The notes under the pieces are model-generated. The model was not told where the DNA came from. It made no database searches and worked only from the letters and a program-made list of their open reading frames with translations. Source: Neodiprion pinetum (taxonomy: Eukaryota > Arthropoda > Insecta > Hymenoptera > Diprionidae). From it: a stretch of DNA of 64,000 nt. The translations under genes were made by a program, and so were the position numbers. Every line of letters begins with the position of its first letter. Within the stretch, counting starts at the first letter, position 1. The stretch covers positions 17,770,542-17,834,541 of the forward strand of contig NC_060238.1 of assembly GCF_021155775.2 (NCBI RefSeq). The letters are read 5' to 3'. This document shows positions 34,504 to 46,160 of the stretch, piece by piece.

Positions 34504-37500
34504 ATATGTAGCAAGTTGTTTCGAGTATTAAAATATAAGAAATGCTTTCCACTGAATAATAGGTACCTGGGACAGGGACGTTGCTTTGTATTTTCCTGCT
34601 TTCAGAGCACCTCTTGTTATCTCCTTGGTACCTTTTGTTCTTTATTCTATCGACTGCAGGGCTTACGCTCGGTTCTCGAACGTGATCCTATTTATTTTTC
34701 AATTCGAATCAACAGATTGCATTTATATCAAAGGAACATCGCAGGCAATGGAATATCCAGCCTAAGGTTATTCACATCGATAGTCTTGATTCGGTAGGTA
34801 CAGAATGCTGGAGTGCCAGACATTTGGACTTAATCCCTGACTATTTTTTTCAAAAATTAACAAACCTCACATCAACATTTTACATAACGAAGACAGAACT
34901 CGCGCTTGTGAAAATTTGACAGTCTGACCAATATATCTTTTCCAAAACTCTTCGCAAAAACATAACCAATTATACAGCATTGCCACTGTATTGAACATTG
35001 TTCACCTAAGTTCCAATTTCAAGATCCTTCCAACTATCTTTAAAAATAACAGCGAACAGTCGATAGAGAGCCTAATCGATTCGCAACGTTTTAAATATTC
35101 AAAAAACACAGCTGCTTAAGTATAACAAGTAACTTCGAAACAGCGCACTCCGCGTTTCGATCATAAATGATAGATTGGAGCGACAGCCGATTTTACCTGG
35201 CTAAACTAGTTTGGCCGACAACTCAATTCTTGTGAAATCCCTAGAGGACCCAGTTTCCCAACAATCTCTCGACGTATCGGCTTATATAATGGTTCTAGGT
35301 AAGCCGTAAACTATTATTTTGAAATATGAATCGGAAAGAGGTGAAGATGAAAACGCAAAAATGTGCAAATGGGGATTTAGCGTGACTCGTGGAGGGGGGA
35401 GAAAAAGAAGGGGCGAATGGGGATGTTAATTAAGTTAATTTTATGAATAATTGCGCGAACGACAATCTCAGGTGTGTAACTTCATTGGAAATAGTGATGA
35501 GACCTTCTCACTCTGTGCTCTTGCATTTTTTCTCAAAACTGATGTACCAAGCCGTGCTGCAATAATATATTTCTAAGGGCTCCAACAGTCATTGGGTATT
35601 AGCACCGATTCTGATTTTGATGTTTTTGGTAAGATTCCAATACCTTCGGGCTCATTTTCTTAAAATACATTCAACACGTCTTACATTCCAGTTCATTTAT
35701 AATCTGATTCAGTCGGTGTAGCCAATTCGTCCTCAATTTGTCAAAGCTTCATGCATGTTCCGCACGAAGTTTACCGACACTCTCGATCCTTTCTTTATGT
35801 CCTATTTTAGTGCATTCGCTATTCACTAGCCTCTCTTCCAACTACTCGACTCCACGATTCCAGCTCTTGCATCGTCGCTAGGAAGACTTCCGGTGAGGTG
35901 TTTCCTGCCTAGTACTGGCCCTCTCATGAGCAGGACGTAATTGCGCCAGGCAGGACGAGTGGAAGCACAGTTCGCGCTGCGTTATTGGCTTTGCTCAACC
36001 ATCCGGTAAGCTTAGCTGGGAAAAGCCACAGCTGAGCCTCCGTCAAAGAGGATATCAAAAAGCAAGCTATTTATGTTCGCCACAGCGGACAACCTCGAGT
36101 GTACTTAAGCGGCGATCCATTGAGTCAAATTCGAATATTCACTACGGTGGATTACTTCAGAATACTTAATTATGTAATCACGGATGGTAGTTTTTTTCCC
36201 ATGACAAGCGATGTGCCATCGGAGAAGTAACCGCAGTTCAAGCTTTTCGAGTTCTCGAACCAGAAGCGATGATGCCTATACATCGGAAAAGTAGGCTGAC
36301 GCTACGAGGTACACTGGAAATCGTTCGAAGAGGTAAGTTGAGACGTTTCCTGGCCCGCGGCCGAATGGATGAAGTTTCAAATTCCTAGAGTGCCACAAAC
36401 GCCTCGAGTGCCTTTGTAAATGCGTCAAAGGAGAGAGAGGAACTTTTATCGTGACGTTGGCCGGTGCAGAACGGTTGAAGCGAAGATAAAATTGGTGCCC
36501 AGGGAGATGTCGGCCTTTCTGCCAGATGTTATATTCATCTCGACATTTCGCAGCTATGATACCTTGACAACTGTGGGTGAATATGACACGTCAATTCACG
36601 TCGTGAAATGCCTACACAAAGTCCGAGTTAATAGAGCTTATGAAATAAAAGTGTCGCGTATCCTCACGAAGTGCCCTTATATTGTGTATTCAATTTATCG
36701 TGATATTTTTCACATTCATGAGTACCCTTATCAAACTTTGGAAGCGGTGTTTCTTCGAAACTTTATCTCCTTCTATTCAGGGGAGACATTGAAGAGACGA
36801 AATAAAGGATCACAGGAAGTTGTTATTCGGCAGGGAATCTAGGAATGCAAGAGTTTGCATCTCTGAATCGAAGTCCGTGCAGTGTCGTTGGATGAATAAT
36901 AAACACATTCTTGTGAGTCCGTCAAACTACTGTGAGGTTTGTTTTTCTGGTACAATTGTAGTTGTTGTCGGCACAGCACTGCGGTTGTAGAATAAACCGA
37001 ACATACTATGTACCTGGGGAACTATTGCAAAGTTGATGGATATTTTACATGTGAGATATTGGTGCATTTCTTTAAGATCTTATGGGACGTATATTCTGAA
37101 CCAAAAGTGAGTATCGGTGAGAGTATTGAATACTTCGCGATGAGAATATAATCTGAAAAACATCAATCATAACCAACATCACAATAAAATTCGATTTGAA
37201 TAATAATGATGCAGAAAAGTTAATAGAGTGTACAAAAAAAAAAAAAAAATCTCAAGTGAAATTTTTTTTTATTTCATATCAAATGAATTCATTTTTTGGA
37301 ATTTTTGGCGATTTTGAATATTCTATTTCCCAAAATTTTCCAACACTCTATTTATGAAAACGTTCGTTGTTCCATGCCTCTGAAACTTCTTCAATGTAAT
37401 GTATAACCGTTTCACGGAAACCGGTCCAAAAATTCAGGCCTTCATCCATTTTTTAAAATTGAAAAAATTCTCGCGAACGGGTTTTTCAAGATCTCCGAAA

Positions 37501-38474
37501 ATTCTAAAAGAATGCATATATATATATTTAGAAAAATCAGTGAATTCATTTCATATGTAATAAAAAAAATTTTACTTGAGATTCGAAACACGAATGTTTG
37601 TTTAAACAATTTATTTAATTGTTACAATTTTTTGGTAATATTATTATTCAAAAAGGCTTATATTATTAACTTGGTTATGATTGATTTGTTTCAGATTTTA
37701 ATCTCATCACGAAGTGATCAATATTCTTACCGTGAGTCACTTTTGGTTGAGAATATTCGTTCCATAAAACCTTGACCAATCTTCTGAATATCTTGATCCA
37801 ATTAGTATATCGTTACACATATTCCCATAGCAGACCCAATTCCGGAGCGCTTTCATTGAATATTTTTCATATGCAAGCATTGCATATCGTCCTTCAAATC
37901 AAGCTCTCAGTATCTGAAATTATATTGGTTCCAATGTACGCGAGAAAATATTTGCTCAACGGACATTAATAGTACTACTTTATGTGGCATGCCCGTAAAC
38001 CGAGTGTTTTTAGGTGAGGATGATAGCGAGCTGAAGCAGAGCCGATGGCGAGAACTCAACACATCATTAGAGCCAAAAACAGTTTACGGGCCTACCCCAT
38101 ACATTATTTTTTACGGCATTCGCATGAAAAAGTTGCTCAATGTTGCCCATTTTCGATATACGAGACGAGGTGATTGAGGTTATGGTGACCTGACAGTTCG
38201 GCGACGTTATAGCAGTACTACGCGCATGCGCGCTTCAGTGACTACTTCATAGTGTAGTTTCCACGCGTAGTTCGAACTTCGTATGAAAACTGACATAAAA
38301 AGGACTATTTATCGCAGTTCTAACATATACTATCTGAAGGTGGCACTTTGCCGATCGAAAGAAAAGCGTCAGAAAGCTTCTTATCCATACCTGAGCCGCA
38401 AAAGATATATGAAAGATCGATATTCAGTTTTGAAGACAAAAATTACGTTGTATTATGCAACTTTGCAAACATTC
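34504..38474. other. region without a recognised gene; GC-richer patch 35850-36350
   Basis: The patch at 35850-36120 translates on minus to fragments such as LSKANNAARTVLPLVLPG and TMQELESWSRVVG, interrupted by stops. This suggests an old transposon or gene relic. A plus frame from 36190 reads AIGEVTAVQAFRVLEPEA and ends at a possible donor GAAGAG/GTAAGT (36334). Nothing was identified. Confidence 0.3.
36420..36842 (+). CDS. 140-codon open frame, unrecognised
   Basis: This is the longest plus-strand ATG frame outside the ppk gene. It opens MRQRRERNFYRDVGRCR and is rich in R, K, Y and I. It has no signal peptide, clear membrane segment or known motif. It follows directly on another open stretch (36190-36410), so the whole block may be a decayed coding sequence. 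Chance is also possible. Confidence 0.2.
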   Translation: MRQRRERNFYRDVGRCRTVEAKIKLVPREMSAFLPDVIFISTFRSYDTLTTVGEYDTSIHVVKCLHKVRVNRAYEIKVSRILTKCPYIVYSIYRDIFHIHEYPYQTLEAVFLRNFISFYSGETLKRRNKGSQEVVIRQGI

Positions 38475-38937
38475 TTAACCCTTTTCCTTACATTCGATTC
38501 ACTTGAAATTTTGAATGCATTGGCGTTTGGGGTCGCTGATTACGAATCTGAACTCGAAATTTGAAAACACAAAATGGCGGATTCAATATGGCGTGCAATC
38601 AAAACCAACAGGAAGAAAAATTTCGAAAAAGTCTGTAAGGTATTTGGTGTGTGTTAAGTTTGTGTAAAAATTTACATTTGGATTTTCATGGTTAATCAGC
38701 AGGAAATGTTGTTTTTTTTTTCGTGGAAAAGTACGAATTTCGACCATTTGTTTACGTGTACTATTTTTGAAATAATTAAATAAATAGATTGTATATTTTT
38801 TTTAGAATTATAAATATTTCAGGGACCATGTGGAACCGAAAAACACGGTCGTTGTTACTAACAACGTAGTTGAATAAATAAAAAGCTGCAAAAAGAAGGT
38901 GGGACGCTCAGACTCCCAACATAAATTAGAGGGTTAA
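38475..38937. mobile_element. piggyBac-like non-autonomous element, 463 bp incl. TTAA
   Basis: It starts TTAACCCTTTTCCTTAC and ends GTGGGACGCTCAGACTCCCAAC..GAGGGTTAA. TTAACCC ends and TTAA on both sides are piggyBac features. The interior carries GGGGTCGCTGATTACGAATC and AAAATGGCGGATTCAATATG. No transposase frame is present. Confidence 0.8.
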
Positions 38938-40512
38938 GGGATTCGGAGAAGCTGTGTCATTCTAGACACTTAGTAAGAAGGTGCTCCTGAAGTTTGCTCA
39001 GCTGTTATTAGGAGTACGGAAACACTAAAATCCAACGAGATTGATTTAAGGTATGTTTTGTTATTAGAAGTGTGAAGAAAAGCGTTAATCAATCAAACCA
39101 GATCGCCCTTTTCAATAATCATTTCTTAGAGAACCAGCTGGCCATAAACTTATTTTATTAGACTAGAAATTGTATGATCAAGTTGTTGCGATGACGCACT
39201 GACGATGATTTTACTTTTACAACAATTCTAGCGTCACAAATTTTATAATCTTCATTGCGAAATGATTAAATATTCTCTCTGACTAATTAATTATGAAGTT
39301 ACGCATGATTGATTTACAATAACAGACTATTTTTCAGAAATCTCGATGCCTTTTGAAATATGGATGATCGACTGTAATGCTTTCCGAGAAAAATACAGTA
39401 ACTAGGTAACTATTAATTTGAAAACCGAATAAAATGAAGCAAGATATACTAAATTTTAATATAGTCACTGATCTCAGCTGATCGTTCCGATGAATCTTCG
39501 ACCTCCAAGATCGTATAATCTTGAGTAGACGCTAATTTATGCTTCTATATTCAGCGGGTCACAAAAAGTAGAGATGTTAGTTGAAAAGTTGCAAATATAG
39601 TATTGGTGTTTATAATACTGTCCATAAAGTTTTTACCGACGATCATGCTCGATTTGAAACTTTCATAAAAGTTGGCAGTCAAATCAACGTTATCAGAAGC
39701 CTTGAATAAGAATCGAGACGTGTTTGTAAAGTATGCGAATTTCTTAAACACTCCATACTGACATCTTTACCCTCCTAGAACCGATGGATGTATCTAACTA
39801 TAATGAAAAAGGATAGACGCACCGATTACGTACAACACGTGACGCAAAATGGGATTTTTTTTACAGCTAATCAATTAATCACAAAGTTTTGAAACGGTAT
39901 TTTTTTTCACCCAGCAATACTTGAGAATAAGGAAAGAAAAACTTCGAGACACGTCGGTTCAATTTGGGAAGTAAATTTGAATCGGGTTTATTCGAATTGG
40001 CTTCCCTTCTGGGAACCATCGTTGGATCTACCTCTTCGTGGGATCCACAAATAAGAGCTAGAGAAGTTAAGCAAGGATTTCTTCCTGTCTCTATTTCCCG
40101 CTTTCTCCTTTCTCAAGATCGCATGATTAACAGTCTTGAGGAAACTCAGATTCCCCAAGACTTTCAGAGTAATTGCAGAAGGGAGCTTCACCCCTCGTTT
40201 GCGAGTCGAGGATATCCAAGTATATATTTTCGCTTTTCATGGAACGAGGACCGCGTATCTACCATAAACGAATCTTCCGTACCGAATACCTAATATTCCC
40301 AAGCACGTTTTCGCCTCAGTATATCCTCGTTGAAACTTGGAATTCAACAACGCCGAAGGTGAGCCTACGTTTGAAATTTATGAAAAATTACTATATTTGC
40401 AGTTATCGATATTGTACGTCCACGCATTCGATATTTGTCGCGCCGTGTTAAACCGAACGCACATGAAACATTGCCAGTTTTAATTTATACCTGATTGTTT
40501 CCGTTCGTTTTA
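38938..40512. other. no gene recognised
   Basis: This is AT-rich unique sequence. A plus frame of 109 codons (39964-40293) overlaps others on both strands and looks like chance. Confidence 0.4.
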
Positions 40513-40912
40513 CACTGAGAAAAATTCAGTAAAACAGGTATCGTTAAAAAAACTGTTTAAATATTGTTGGAATTACGAAAAATGAGGTACACGTAACCAT
40601 TTTCCGATATTGTCGATCCTTTTTTGGTAATTGCAACGCAAAATCAGTTTTTGAGGTTTACTGTACTTTTTTAGTTAAATAAGTATTTATGGTCAATTTA
40701 TCGTTGCACAAGCATTAAATTTTCCCAACAGTTGCAAGAAAATATAGTAACAGCGATCGTGACGGGAAAGAAAAGTAACGGATACTAGACTTTCCGGTAA
40801 CAGCTACAAAACTAACTTCATTTTGTACCTAGAACTATATTTTTCGAATGTGGTAAAAAATCAAAATAGTCAAGGGCTGAGCGGTAACCGAAAATAAAAA
40901 TTTCTCTCAGTG
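40513..40912. mobile_element. MITE with CACTGAGA ends, 400 bp, TA target duplication
   Basis: It begins TA/CACTGAGAAAAATT and ends AATTTCTCTCAGTG/TA. The terminal match is about 14 bp with one change, and the TA duplication is exact. This fits a Tc1/mariner-type MITE. Confidence 0.8.
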
Positions 40913-41094
40913 TATTACCGAAAGGAAGAGATATGTATCGGAAAAAAAAAATTTACTACCTATCCATATTTTCTGTATTAGAATTTAATTTCAAAAAGGT
41001 ATTTTTTTCAGTGTGTGAAGTTTAATTTTTGTAAAATGAATGAATTAACGATTTTTACGATATTTCATTATTTTTAACGTTTTTCATACGGAAT

Positions 41095-41150
41095 TTACGA
41101 CGAGGATGTCGCGGGGTCATTTTGACCCCGGTACGCGGTACGAGGGTTAA
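41095..41150. mobile_element. piggyBac-like element end
   Basis: GCGGGGTCATTTTGACCCCG is a palindrome followed by a run ending GAGGGTTAA. Read on minus this is TTAACCCTC then a hairpin, a usual end of piggyBac-like elements. I cannot find the other end. Confidence 0.55.
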
Positions 41151-41345
41151 TGCTTTAACCTTCCAGCGAACTTGCTTTCGGTCTGAAACAAAATGCGACT
41201 TCGTTTGCGTACGAATTATGTGACAATGCGTTCCATTTTCTCACGTCAGTCGCATCGCCGTTCATTGTCACATAATTCGTAACAGAACTGAACTCGCATT
41301 TTGTTTCGGACCGAAAACAAGTTGACCGGAAGCTTGAGGCATTAA
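41147..41345. mobile_element. short TTAA foldback MITE, 199 bp
   Basis: The left end TTAATGCTTTAACCTTCC and right end GGAAGCTTGAGGCATTAA are inverted. The arms are about 85 bp, with GAAACAAAATGCGA and GAATTATGTGACAATG perfect in both. The left TTAA is shared with the neighbouring piggyBac-like end, so one element landed at the border of the other. Confidence 0.85.
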
Positions 41346-41439
41346 TGAACATTACTGCACCTCGTCCTGAACACGATCTATATTTTTTCATAAGGTTTGG
41401 AAATTTTTGAATGTCAGATTCTAATATCGCTTATTTGTT

Positions 41440-41571
41440 CATTTTTTTGAATTCTGCAACGAAAAAGCGATACCCTGCCGAAATTTGATCAAATTCCAAT
41501 TAATAGTTCATTAACGGAACATGAGGATCATCTGGCTCGGTCGATAAAATAGGACTATCACTCGTCCTTAA
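41440..41571. mobile_element. TTAA MITE family 1, old remnant
   Basis: Only the right end is recognisable (GAAATTTGATCAAATTCC, GGCTCGGTCGATAAAATAGG, CGTCC/TTAA). It is much more diverged than the other copies. Confidence 0.5.
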
Positions 41572-44500
41572 CGGTGGATTCGAGAAAACCAATTATTGAA
41601 ACTCAATCATATCATTCATTTTTACCTATTGCTGAAATACTTACCAACATTTTTTTATAATTAATTCATAAATTTAATCGGTTTCACGTGGCTTGTACGA
41701 GCTGGATGCTAGTGAAGAAGTCACCGCGGTTCACTAATCATCAAAAATGAAATTTCAGTCATCAGCATAAAGTATTTCCCGGGTAAAATTTAATCCGACG
41801 TGATTTAGGTCAGCCAGCAATTGTTATTTGATATTGTTGAAAATGAAAAATATTGCGAAGTCAGGGAAAATTGAATATCGTAATCGTGCGAGGATCTCAC
41901 ACTGTCAACACTTTTGTTAATGAAAATTTGCTGTGCACTATTTAATAATTATAGAAAATTTCTAACGGTTGGAAACCTTGGGATTCTTTTCGGTTGGTAA
42001 TCTCTCTTGTTGGATAACCGACGAGTGCTGACTGGATAAATTAATTGCGGTAGAACTGACATTGAATCACGAACATAGCTGTCCGAGCCTCGCGCGTCGT
42101 CGCTGATGATTTATACTGACCAATGTAAAATCACAAGCTGCAATAACAATGAGATTCTATAATCGATATGTATATCAACCATATATCATAAGCTGGTTGA
42201 GGTGGAACTCGTGGTAATATCGAGAGAGAGAGAGAGAGCTTTTGAACGCGCGCATCGCTGAATCATTCAAAAACTAATTTGTCCAGGCATTATTAGGTAT
42301 TCCTGTTCATAGCTGGTTTTGCAACATCTGAAATCATTCGCTAATGCTTCTGGTGACAATCGCAAATTAATTTTCAATTTCATTACGTATCAACGGACTG
42401 AATTTACAGCATTATCGATTTTGCATAACGAGCACAGTAAGTCAAACCCCGCAAAAGCACTTAAGGAACTCATATTTGAATTTCGAAATTTAATTTGTCG
42501 ATTCTTCGTTCGCCAATTATATTGATATTAAGCTTAAATCGAAGCTTCTGACACCTTTGATACGAGATAAATTCTCGAGTCTCTTCAACATTGACCATAC
42601 GAGGGAAAATTGATGTGAGGATCGCGGACGATTGCTGGATAATTATTGTTGCGGTAAAAAGAGACCCTGGTAGCTTGGCTTGCTCTACCGAATTCAATTC
42701 GGTCCGAGAAATACGAGCAAAAAATGTCTGGCACTCCTGGCCTCGCTGTCGGCTCGTCAATTCCTTTCTCATCAAAAGTTGATTGAGAAAACATTTTTAA
42801 AAGATTTTTAAAACGAAAAAAGGTGCAGTCGCGTTGAGCAAAATATTTTTCCACCCAGCTTTAATTAAGCGATTTAATTAATTCTTCCGTTACATATTCA
42901 TGAACCGCAAAGTGAGTTAGTCAGTGTTAAAATTACTTGACAACTCTCGTCCTCCCCAAAGACTTGCGAATTTGTTACCTACTCAAAAGCTTACTTATCT
43001 GTGAAAGTTTCGATAAATCGTCAATACTTGAATTTTTTTTACACCCTGTCCATCAGCTACAGTGTAATCGTACGCAAACTATAAAACTAGTAGTAAAGAC
43101 GACTCACTATAGAATATACGTCAAATTTTTACGGTTGCCTTATTTCTCGATTACTGATCGCGATAAGTTTTATATTTAATCGCGATCCGTTCAATTTTAC
43201 TCGAGACTTGTACAATTCAAAGGATTCAGATTCGAATACACTTGATACTCGTAAGGGTAACGAACATACTTGTCCGTTTATCAACAACTTGTAACTAGTA
43301 TGAGTATTCAATAACAGACAGAGTTGAATTTCTGATTGTCGATATCACCGAGTATCGGTATCATTCGAAGAATACGTTTTGTGTGCTTAAATATATTTAC
43401 CGTTCAGTCAATGCAAAAGATTTTTGTAACAAAAAATTTCATTACCCGCTTCAACCGTCGAACTCTTGACTCAACAAAACACGATTTAGAATAAGCTCAA
43501 TTTGGTCTGATACCACAATTTCATATCTTTAAAACAAAACGATCGAGGTGCGATCGATCTAATTTTTGGTCATTTAAGTCACACATTTTCTACTACCGCC
43601 GTGTAAAAATAAAAATCATTTCGTTGATCGTCTTTGCTAAGGCTATGGCTATTTTATCATACAACCGTTTGAAGTAACACCGTAACGAAAGTTGGATTTT
43701 GTGACACCGTAATGCCAGAAATATGTTCAATATTTACCGATAGTAAATCTGTCTTTAAATTCTGCGCTACGATCAGAATTTTAATACTTTATCCTGGCGT
43801 TATGCGATCGATGGTTTGGTCCAAAGTTTCTTTCTCGTATGAAAATACATAATCGTCATTTTCAGTATATACATATTTGCATTTCAACGTGTTTCCTATT
43901 CTCAACGATTTCATGTCACCGTGTGACCTTCTTATCTAACGATTCCGCATCTTCTTCCTGCAAGTTGTTTACGGCGATAGCAAACGTCGAAGGTGCAGTA
44001 GTTGAGAGTCCATTAAGTACGAAACTTGGTACTCTAACTTGAGTAGAACCCGAATACCAGCCCAGTACCTACGATACATTCAACTTAGCACCAGACTCCA
44101 GACTCCAGACCATCCAAACTCTAAGACTGAATATGCCGGTGTGTATTTCCGTTAGTCCTCTTCCTCCGACGCCCTCGGCGGAATGCACACCCAAAGCTAA
44201 AGTCGAGCAAAAGAGCCTGGCGTGTCGGGCACGTTCCAGAATAAGGTCAGACGTGCTGGCGTTTCGTCTGCGTATGCCGATGAGTTACGGTACGTGTGTG
44301 TCTAGCATGTCGCACAATCGGTAAGATCAAAGATAAGAAGTCGAGGCATTGCGCGTTGGTATTTGAAAATGGTACGTATAAATGAGAAAGTGCTTGAAAC
44401 GCCGGGTTTCATAAAAGCTTTCCTGCGAATTGTATCGTTGGACTTCTGAATACAGGCTCCGACGGATGAGTATCGAGAATATTTAATCGTTCTGCAAAGA

Positions 44501-45346
44501 ATTCGAGCTTTATTGTCAGCATATTTCGTTACAAGTATACGCCAAGCGATCGGACTTTGAGATGATATTTTTGTCGCGGAACGTTTGGGAAAGTTGACTG
44601 AATTGGCGTTTTATAAGAGGAATCTCAAGCTCTCTTAACAAAATAAAAAAAAGAAAGTTTTCAGACAACACGGAATGGAAAACTTGACAAAACTTTGGTA
44701 AATTTGACGTAAATTATTTTTTTCGAAACATTCGTAATTTCTACGGAGCAAGGCACATTAGCTACCCAGGTGAGAAAAATGCATAAGATTCTTTGTATTT
44801 TAGTTTTTTGAAAAGCAATTGTAGTTTTCGAAAAGAATTTTCGATATAATTTCATGGTTTTTCATACATAGTTATGGAATATAATGATATCTCGGAAGAA
44901 ATAGATTTACTACGATTTTATAATTTTCAGTGTTTTCGTAGAATATTGTGGGAATTAGTTTTACGATGATGGTGTCAGTTGAAGCAAGGTCGAAAATGTC
45001 GAGGGAAAAGATCGACTCCGGAGGGTGAATATGGCTGCGCATTATTCCCCTAGCTGTTTATCGCCTGCAGCAGGGTTGGCTCCATAAAAATTGATAAAAC
45101 GATAGGAATAAGAGCCGAAGCACTTTTACGAAGGTTAGTTTAAAGATGTAAAGCTAGGGATAAGTAGGGGAATGAATAAGTGAACGTGTATCTTCTAGAG
45201 TGGGTTGGCCGCAGTTTACCGTCGCCCAAAGCGACTCTAGTTTCTGAAACCGTGATATACTTGCGTCTGGATATGTTACGTATTATATACATATAATGCA
45301 CATAGACAAATAGGCACAAATAACTATACAAACCGTGGTCTTATAT
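41572..45346. other. mostly unrecognised region
   Basis: It contains a (GA)9 run at 42222-42239, repeat 4 at 43354-43595, and a GC-richer patch at 44000-44330. That patch has an ATG frame from 44133 (MPVCISVSPLPPTPSAE) ending at a possible donor TTACG/GTACGT. This could be a first exon or a promoter region, and nothing confirms it. Confidence 0.35.
43354..43595. repeat. dispersed repeat 4, second copy
   Basis: It is direct-order homologous to 31010-31255 (see there). Homology stops after TCACACATTTT in both. Confidence 0.75.
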
Positions 45347-45917
45347 AGTCTAGTCAAAATAGGTGTGAATTAAAAATATTCTGGCATTCAAAAAAAAGAA
45401 ATTATTTCACCAAAATTCCCCACATGCCGTCGATAAGTAGAATTTCTTTTTTCTTGATTAAGAAATCATTTCAAGAAAATTCCCCAGATGCCGTCGATAA
45501 GTAGAATTTCTTTTTTCTTGATTAAGAAATCATTTCAAGAAAATTCCCCAGATACCGTCGATAAGTAGAATTTCTTTTTTCTTGATTAAGAAATCATTTC
45601 AAGAAAATTCCCCAGATGCCGTCGATAAGTAGAATTTCTTTTTTCTTAATTTGTTAATCCTACTCGTTTCCGACATATGAGGACATAATTTAAGCAGAAG
45701 TTTTCGCTCTACACGATGGTTAAGTCATTATTCATCTATCGATGGCAGTTTTTGAAAAGAATGCAAAAAAACGTTAATTTTTCCAGTTTTCCCGAAACGC
45801 CGGCTATGCAGCACTCAAATGACTTCAGACTTCAGTTCCTGAGGGTCAAAAAGCTCGGTACACAAAAATCAGGCTATGTTACGAATATTTTTAATTCAGA
45901 CCTATTTTGACTGGACT
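45347..45917. mobile_element. foldback element with four 64-bp units
   Basis: The left end AGTCTAGTCAAAATAGGTGT and right end (inverted) AGTCCAGTCAAAATAGGTCT pair over about 35 bp. The left arm is shortened. The right arm (45655-45900) has the family sequence TTCGCTCTACACGATGG, CATCTATCGATGGCAG and GACTTCAGACTTCAG. The centre is the tandem array listed next. Confidence 0.85.
45397..45655. repeat. minisatellite: four copies of a 64-bp unit
   Basis: The unit AGAAATCATTTCAAGAAAAT..CCAGATGCCGTCGATAAGTA.. starts at 45461, 45525 and 45589, exactly 64 bases apart, plus a more diverged first unit. The last three differ at about one position (ATGCCG/ATACCG), which implies recent amplification. Confidence 0.95.
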
Positions 45918-46110
45918 TATCCGCACAGAAGTGAAATGAAGTAGGAAAAATACGTTTGGAAATTTCTTGATTGGGACAATTTGGAATCGAGCACGCGAAC
46001 GAAGTGAACCTTGAAGAAAATAGGAACAATAAGACTCGTGTTATATGTTCGAAAGCGCAGACTTAGCCGATTTCGAAACCCTTCGACGTGCGCTGATATA
46101 GACACGTACG

Positions 46111-46160
46111 TACAGTACCGTTCAAAAGTTCCGGGCCATTTTTCAAATGTCATTAATAGC
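46111..46160. mobile_element. Tc1-like transposon end
   Basis: TA then CAGTACCGTTCAAAAGTTCC is close to the CAGTxxxGTTCAAAAGTTT ends of Tc1-like elements. The second end and any transposase were not found. Confidence 0.5.

Noticed and set aside
39964..40451. overlapping 109- and 92-codon plus-strand frames
   Set aside because: Frames overlap each other and a minus frame, no motif or splice logic.
45397..45655. CRISPR-like array of repeats
   Set aside because: The units are contiguous 64-mers without variable spacers, lie in a eukaryotic transposon, and have no cas genes.
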